DNA from: DAMCZI01 sp032095175 | GTDB taxonomy: Bacteria; Bacillota; Clostridia; Clostridiales; Caloramatoraceae | Length of the DNA stretch: 64,000 nt | Reading direction: 5' to 3' | Assembly (NCBI GenBank): GCA_032095175.1 | Contig: DAMCZI010000005.1 | Location: 62,001 to 126,000 of the forward strand | In this document: piece after piece, positions 60,634 through 64,000 of the stretch | Layout of the letters: each line of letters begins with the position of its first letter | Position numbering within the stretch: position 1 is the stretch's first letter | Translations under genes and position numbers: made by a program | Notes under the pieces: model-generated | What the model was told of the DNA's origin: nothing | Database searches by the model: none | What the model saw: only the letters and a program-made list of their open reading frames with translations

Positions 60634-61188
60634 TTATAATAAATCCTCCCTTAATATTGCATACAGGTCACTATCTTCAAATCCTTCATGGCTTCTATAT
60701 TTTTTTCGCATTCTACCTTCAAATTTCATTCCTGCCTTCTGCATTACTTTTCCTGATGCGATATTACTTATGGAATGATATGCTTCTATTCTATTAAAGT
60801 TAACTTCCATCAATCCAAATCTTAAAACTTCTCTAAGAGCTTCCGAAACAATTCCCTTCCCCCAAAAGGCTTTACCAATGCAATATGCAACATCTGCACA
60901 CATGTCATATTCGTTTGAGCAAATTAATGCAATGTTGCCAACAGGTTCATCAGTACCCTTTAGTACAATTGCCCAAAAATATGTTTTATAATCACTATAC
61001 CTTTCAATTCGTTTCCGCAGTGAACTTTTTGTTTCATTAATATCCTTGTGGGCATTCCATCTCATATATTTAGCAGCCTCTTCATCCTTTGACCAATTAT
61101 TAAACATTGTTTCAGCATCCTCAATCCTAAACTTTCTTAGAATTAAACGCTCTGTTACAAGAGTAACTGTACCTTTATGTTTAAGCAT
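60634..61188 (-). CDS. GNAT acetyltransferase, RimJ/RimL type
   Basis: 184 aa, ribosome site GGAGG. RimJ/L landmarks LVTERLILRKFRIEDAETMF, FWAIVLKGTDEPVGNIAL, acetyl-CoA loop in YCIGKAFWGKGIVSEALR, and C-terminal NFNRIEAYHSISNIASGKVM. Transfers acetyl groups to protein N-termini or small amines; target unknown. It is first in the minus-strand group 61188-58387. Confidence 0.9.
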   Translation of the reverse strand: MLKHKGTVTLVTERLILRKFRIEDAETMFNNWSKDEEAAKYMRWNAHKDINETKSSLRKRIERYSDYKTYFWAIVLKGTDEPVGNIALICSNEYDMCADVAYCIGKAFWGKGIVSEALREVLRFGLMEVNFNRIEAYHSISNIASGKVMQKAGMKFEGRMRKKYRSHEGFEDSDLYAILREDLL

Positions 61189-61456
61189 TTTACATTTCCT
61201 CCAGCCCTTGTGAAGTTATATCTATTCTATAAATTCTAAATTTTCTCTTTATACTTAATCTGCGGTATTATCTTTCAATGTACTTTAATATTCCTTCTAT
61301 AATTATTCTTCACCTACCATATAAATCCTTTACTATATTAAAATAATTATAAATTCTCCATCATTGCACTAAATGAAAATATTTTTTAAACTTGACATAA
61401 AGTATGTAAACATCTAGAATATATGTTTATGGTAATTTTTGAAAGGAGTTAATAAA

Positions 61457-62182
61457 ATGCTTACTGATAAAAAGGTTATCTTCTTTGATATGGGAAACAC
61501 TCTTTTACATTTTCATTACGGAAAATCAGATGCTGAAAAGGATTTCACTGGATTGGAATATTTAACTACATATCTAAAGAAACTTGATTACAGAATAACT
61601 CTTCAAGCAGTAAAAAAAGATTTCTATGATAGATGGAATGAAGCCCTATGCTTAAGAAAAGTAAAATTAACAGAATATCCAATTGAGAATTATTTGAATT
61701 CATTTATGAATAAGTATGATTTAAATCTTAATCATAGTCAGTGTATTGAAGCAATTGATGTTTTCTATTCTGATTACAAAAATCATGTTCAAACAGAGAG
61801 TGGGCTTTATGAAACTCTTAGAAAAATAAAGTCAAAGGGATACAAAATTGGGGTGATTTCAAATTCCTGCAGATATGATGAAGTTATGATTAATTGTTTT
61901 AAAGCTGCAAAAATTGATACCTTGATTGATAGTTATACCTTTAGTTATTATCTAAGGATATGCAAACCTAAAAAGGGAATATTCGAAAAAGCTCTTGAAA
62001 AAATGGATGTTTGTCCAAAAGAAGCTGTTATGGTTGGAGATAGCCTTGAATCAGATATAAAGCCTGCCCTTGATTTAGGCTTAAAAACTGTATGGCTAAA
62101 TAAAGATTCAAAAACAAATGATACATGTATCAAACCGGATATTGAAATCTCTAGTATATCAGACTTATATAAATATGTTTAA
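61457..62182 (+). CDS. HAD-superfamily hydrolase
   Basis: 241 aa from ATG MLTDKKVIFFD with AAAGGAG nine bases upstream. HAD motifs: I VIFFDMGNTLLHF (Asp nucleophile; the second Asp is replaced by Asn-Thr order GNT), II IGVISNSC, III Lys in CKPKKGIFEKAL, IV VMVGDSLESDIKPAL. Helical cap between I and II. Phosphatase-type substrate unknown. It is divergent from the GNAT gene. Confidence 0.9.
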   Translation: MLTDKKVIFFDMGNTLLHFHYGKSDAEKDFTGLEYLTTYLKKLDYRITLQAVKKDFYDRWNEALCLRKVKLTEYPIENYLNSFMNKYDLNLNHSQCIEAIDVFYSDYKNHVQTESGLYETLRKIKSKGYKIGVISNSCRYDEVMINCFKAAKIDTLIDSYTFSYYLRICKPKKGIFEKALEKMDVCPKEAVMVGDSLESDIKPALDLGLKTVWLNKDSKTNDTCIKPDIEISSISDLYKYV

Positions 62183-62221
62183 ATTTATTACAATGATTAC
62201 TAATAACAAGGAGGGTTAAGT

Positions 62222-63118
62222 ATGCCTGCTAATTTAGCTTATCACTTTGCATCATGCGAAGAAGGAAAAAGTATACTTACTACAGAAGATGATTTTATCT
62301 TATCCTTAAGCAATCTGGAAATGTCTATACGTATGAAAAAGGATTTTTATGTGAGCAAAGATGAATTCATAGCATTTTTAAGTAAAAATATCCTTGAATG
62401 GGATAGTAACGATATTGAAAAAATCGAATATGCAGTAGAAGAAATCCAAAAACTACTTTTTAAGCATAACATACTTATAAATGAAGAAATTATTTTCATT
62501 AAAACCACTGGATATGAGGAAGAGCACTGTGGATATACAAGACAAAATGCAATAATACTCCCTGTTTATAAAATAAATACCTACACAAAAGAAAATCTGA
62601 TTCCTTTTATTTCCCACGAAATATTTCATATTTTATCAAGGAAAAACAAGATATTTAGAAGCAATATGTATGACATTATTGGTTTTTCTCTCATTAATAA
62701 TTTAGAACTTCCACCTAAAATACAAAATATAAAGATAACCAATCCTGATGCCCCACTCATTAATTGCTGCACAAAAGCTAGAACTGATGGTGAAAGAACT
62801 TTTATCGCTCCAGTATTAACTTTTAACAAAGATAAATATAATTCAAAGGAGAAGAATTCCTATTTTAAAAGTATTGAAGAAAAACTTATTATTATAGAAA
62901 ATACTAATGGTGTTTGGAGATTTAAAAACAAAAATGACAGTCCCTTATTGTACATCAGGAGTAAAATTGAATTTTTATATAATGAACTTTTAGAAAACAC
63001 CACAGGTTTATTACACCCTGAAGAAATCCTTGCCAAGTGTTTTGCATGCATGATTACAGAGAAATCAAATATCAATAATCATGATATAATTGAAAGGATG
63101 AAATATATAGCGCTATAA
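62222..63118 (+). CDS. Uncharacterised protein with an HExxH motif
   Basis: 298 aa with AAGGAGGG upstream. Residues around 136-140 (PFISHEIFHILSRKNK) give a zinc-metalloprotease-like HExxH. No signal peptide. Neighbouring FIKTTGYEEEHCGYTRQNAIILP and GLLHPEEILAKCFACMI near the C-terminus suggest a compact enzyme, with a possible third ligand (HPEE). I do not recognise the family. It follows the HAD gene by 39 bases and probably shares its transcript. Confidence 0.75.
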   Translation: MPANLAYHFASCEEGKSILTTEDDFILSLSNLEMSIRMKKDFYVSKDEFIAFLSKNILEWDSNDIEKIEYAVEEIQKLLFKHNILINEEIIFIKTTGYEEEHCGYTRQNAIILPVYKINTYTKENLIPFISHEIFHILSRKNKIFRSNMYDIIGFSLINNLELPPKIQNIKITNPDAPLINCCTKARTDGERTFIAPVLTFNKDKYNSKEKNSYFKSIEEKLIIIENTNGVWRFKNKNDSPLLYIRSKIEFLYNELLENTTGLLHPEEILAKCFACMITEKSNINNHDIIERMKYIAL

Positions 63119-63160
63119 AAGATGAATTATATGAGCATAAATGGCAAACACATATAAAAA

Positions 63161-63203
63161 ACAAGTTGGATAACCCCATCCTACCCATAGTTATCCAACT
63201 TGT
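63161..63203. terminator. Bidirectional terminator
   Basis: ACAAGTTGGATAAC / GTTATCCAACTTGT perfect 14-bp stem between the convergent HExxH and HD genes. Confidence 0.8.
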
Positions 63204-63234
63204 CCTAGTTTACGCCTTAATGTAGTATGTCCTC

Positions 63235-63774
63235 CTACATAAGCTCAATGTCTAACTCATATAAAACCTTATTGCATCTTTCGAGATGTGCTCCTTCTGT
63301 TTTTACACCATGCAGGTATCTATCTATCGAATCAATGTCCTTTAACAGCTCTACAAATAAGTTATCCGATATCACTTCCTTCTGACTATGCTGTACAACT
63401 GCATTAACAATTAGATATGTTTCATCTTTTGTTATTATAGGAAGATTACCTCTATATACCGAATTGTATCTGTCAATAGCTTCATATATATATTTTTCTC
63501 CTGCTTCAGCATGATTCTCATGTCTTCCAGTCATTACTACACCTATATCATGTAGTGCAGCAGCAATCCCAGCTAATTCAGGATCCATTCCCCTTTTAAG
63601 TGCCAATATTTTTGCAATTTGTGAACTTGAGTACATGTGCATTATATTCCAGCGAATCGGGAAATCTCTATCATCATCTGATAAATCCTTCATTTCCTCA
63701 AGCAGCATCGATAAAATCCTGTTTAAACGTTTTACAGGCAGCTTAATTACATCATTATTATCCTCTTTATTCAT
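63235..63774 (-). CDS. HD-domain phosphohydrolase-like protein
   Basis: 179 aa from ATG MNKEDNNDV with AAGGTG at proper distance. HD motif in GIAAALHDIGVVMTGRHENHAEAG, preceded by WNIMHMYSSSQIAKILALK. These small HD proteins act on phosphorylated nucleotides or similar; substrate unknown. Terminator shared with the convergent HExxH gene. Confidence 0.83.
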   Translation of the reverse strand: MNKEDNNDVIKLPVKRLNRILSMLLEEMKDLSDDDRDFPIRWNIMHMYSSSQIAKILALKRGMDPELAGIAAALHDIGVVMTGRHENHAEAGEKYIYEAIDRYNSVYRGNLPIITKDETYLIVNAVVQHSQKEVISDNLFVELLKDIDSIDRYLHGVKTEGAHLERCNKVLYELDIELM

Positions 63775-63840
63775 ATAAATCACCTTACCTTAATAACTAT
63801 TCTTCATATTATAATAGCATAAAAAATAAATAGGTGATGT

Positions 63841-64000
63841 TTATTTTTTCCACTTTATTATTATACTAAGCTTACCCTCACATATCTCCTTTGAAATTGT
63901 ATGCCCCATTTGTTCAACCAACTCCTTGGTTATAGCAAGTCCAAGCCCAGTACTTTTTCCGCTTCTTGTACGATCGGCTGTAAAAAAACGCTCAAACAAA
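63841..64000 (-). CDS. Sensor histidine kinase, C-terminal fragment cut by the window edge
   Basis: The minus-strand frame entering at 64000 reads LFERFFTADRTRSGKSTGLG, LAITKELVEQMG, ending IIIKWKK and TAA at 63843-63841. FERFFTADRTR and STGLGLAI are the F and G2 boxes of a HATPase_c domain. The rest lies beyond the window. Confidence 0.88.
   Translation of the reverse strand, partial: LFERFFTADRTRSGKSTGLGLAITKELVEQMGHTISKEICEGKLSIIIKWKK

Noticed and set aside
1..64000. tRNA, rRNA, CRISPR array or transposase genes
   Set aside because: None recognised on either strand by reading; short palindromes are present but no regular repeat-spacer array or transposase motif.

Overview
The window reads as chromosomal DNA from a low-GC Gram-positive bacterium of the Clostridia type. 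The evidence is the A+T-rich composition, strong GGAGG-type ribosome binding sites, many TTG and GTG starts, T-box control of an archaeal-type AspRS, X2 modules in a secreted protein, and KAS III, MATE, CapA and TldD/TldE proteins of clostridial style. The species cannot be named from the sequence. No rRNA, tRNA, CRISPR array or transposase gene was seen.

Layout. 0-5.4 kb: a 1-Cys peroxiredoxin with a PerR-like box, an uncharacterised protein, a HepT/MntA (type VII) toxin-antitoxin pair, a NudC-type Nudix enzyme, and a KAS III plus CMD-family pair. 5.9-10.8 kb: a complete branched-chain-amino-acid-type ABC importer (livJHMGF order of transcription, minus strand). 11.4-14.8 kb: a fructoselysine/Amadori-type catabolic set (FrlB-like deglycase, FrlD-like kinase) with two different GntR/UTRA regulators. 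14.9-16.8 kb: promoter, full T-box with an apparent GAC (Asp) specifier, a second partial T-box, then aspS. 16.8-29 kb: DUF2809, CapA, DUF3160 lipoprotein, a membrane-anchored protein, a flotillin-like SPFH protein, a MATE exporter, and TldD/TldE. 29-32.8 kb: GNAT, a two-domain retropepsin-like protein, a YqeK-like HD protein and small membrane proteins.

32.8-40.5 kb is the most interesting segment: a class III lanthipeptide locus. It has a membrane protein, a LanKC synthetase (lyase-kinase-cyclase), a 49-aa precursor, an intergenic hairpin, and an ABC exporter. A second, nearly identical precursor gene lies upstream behind its own promoter, next to a decayed fragment of a second LanKC. Fragments of a LytTR gene and a GNAT gene flank the unit, so the segment looks like a decaying duplication. 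An intact LytTR-DUF3021 regulatory pair sits at its edge. Both precursors have a leader with a VLELQ motif, a Thr-rich core and a C-terminal Ser-x-x-Ser-x-x-Cys labionin-type motif.

40.5-51 kb: an isochorismatase-like hydrolase, then three secreted proteins: a TPP II-like subtilase, a protein with nine X2-type repeats, and a beta-helix/Big2 protein. 51.7-57.6 kb: a radical SAM/SPASM enzyme with a companion lipoprotein carrying an unusual N-terminal extension, tandem Fes-like esterases, and a duplicated SnoaL-like protein. 58.4-64 kb: a carbamoyltransferase homologue, Nudix, APH-like kinase, GNAT, HAD, an HExxH protein, an HD protein, and the end of a histidine kinase.

At least three families of dispersed imperfect palindromes lie between genes. 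In one place a copy of one family is inserted inside a copy of another, and a third locus preserves an uninterrupted relative. All functional statements come from reading motifs and context; no database search was run.
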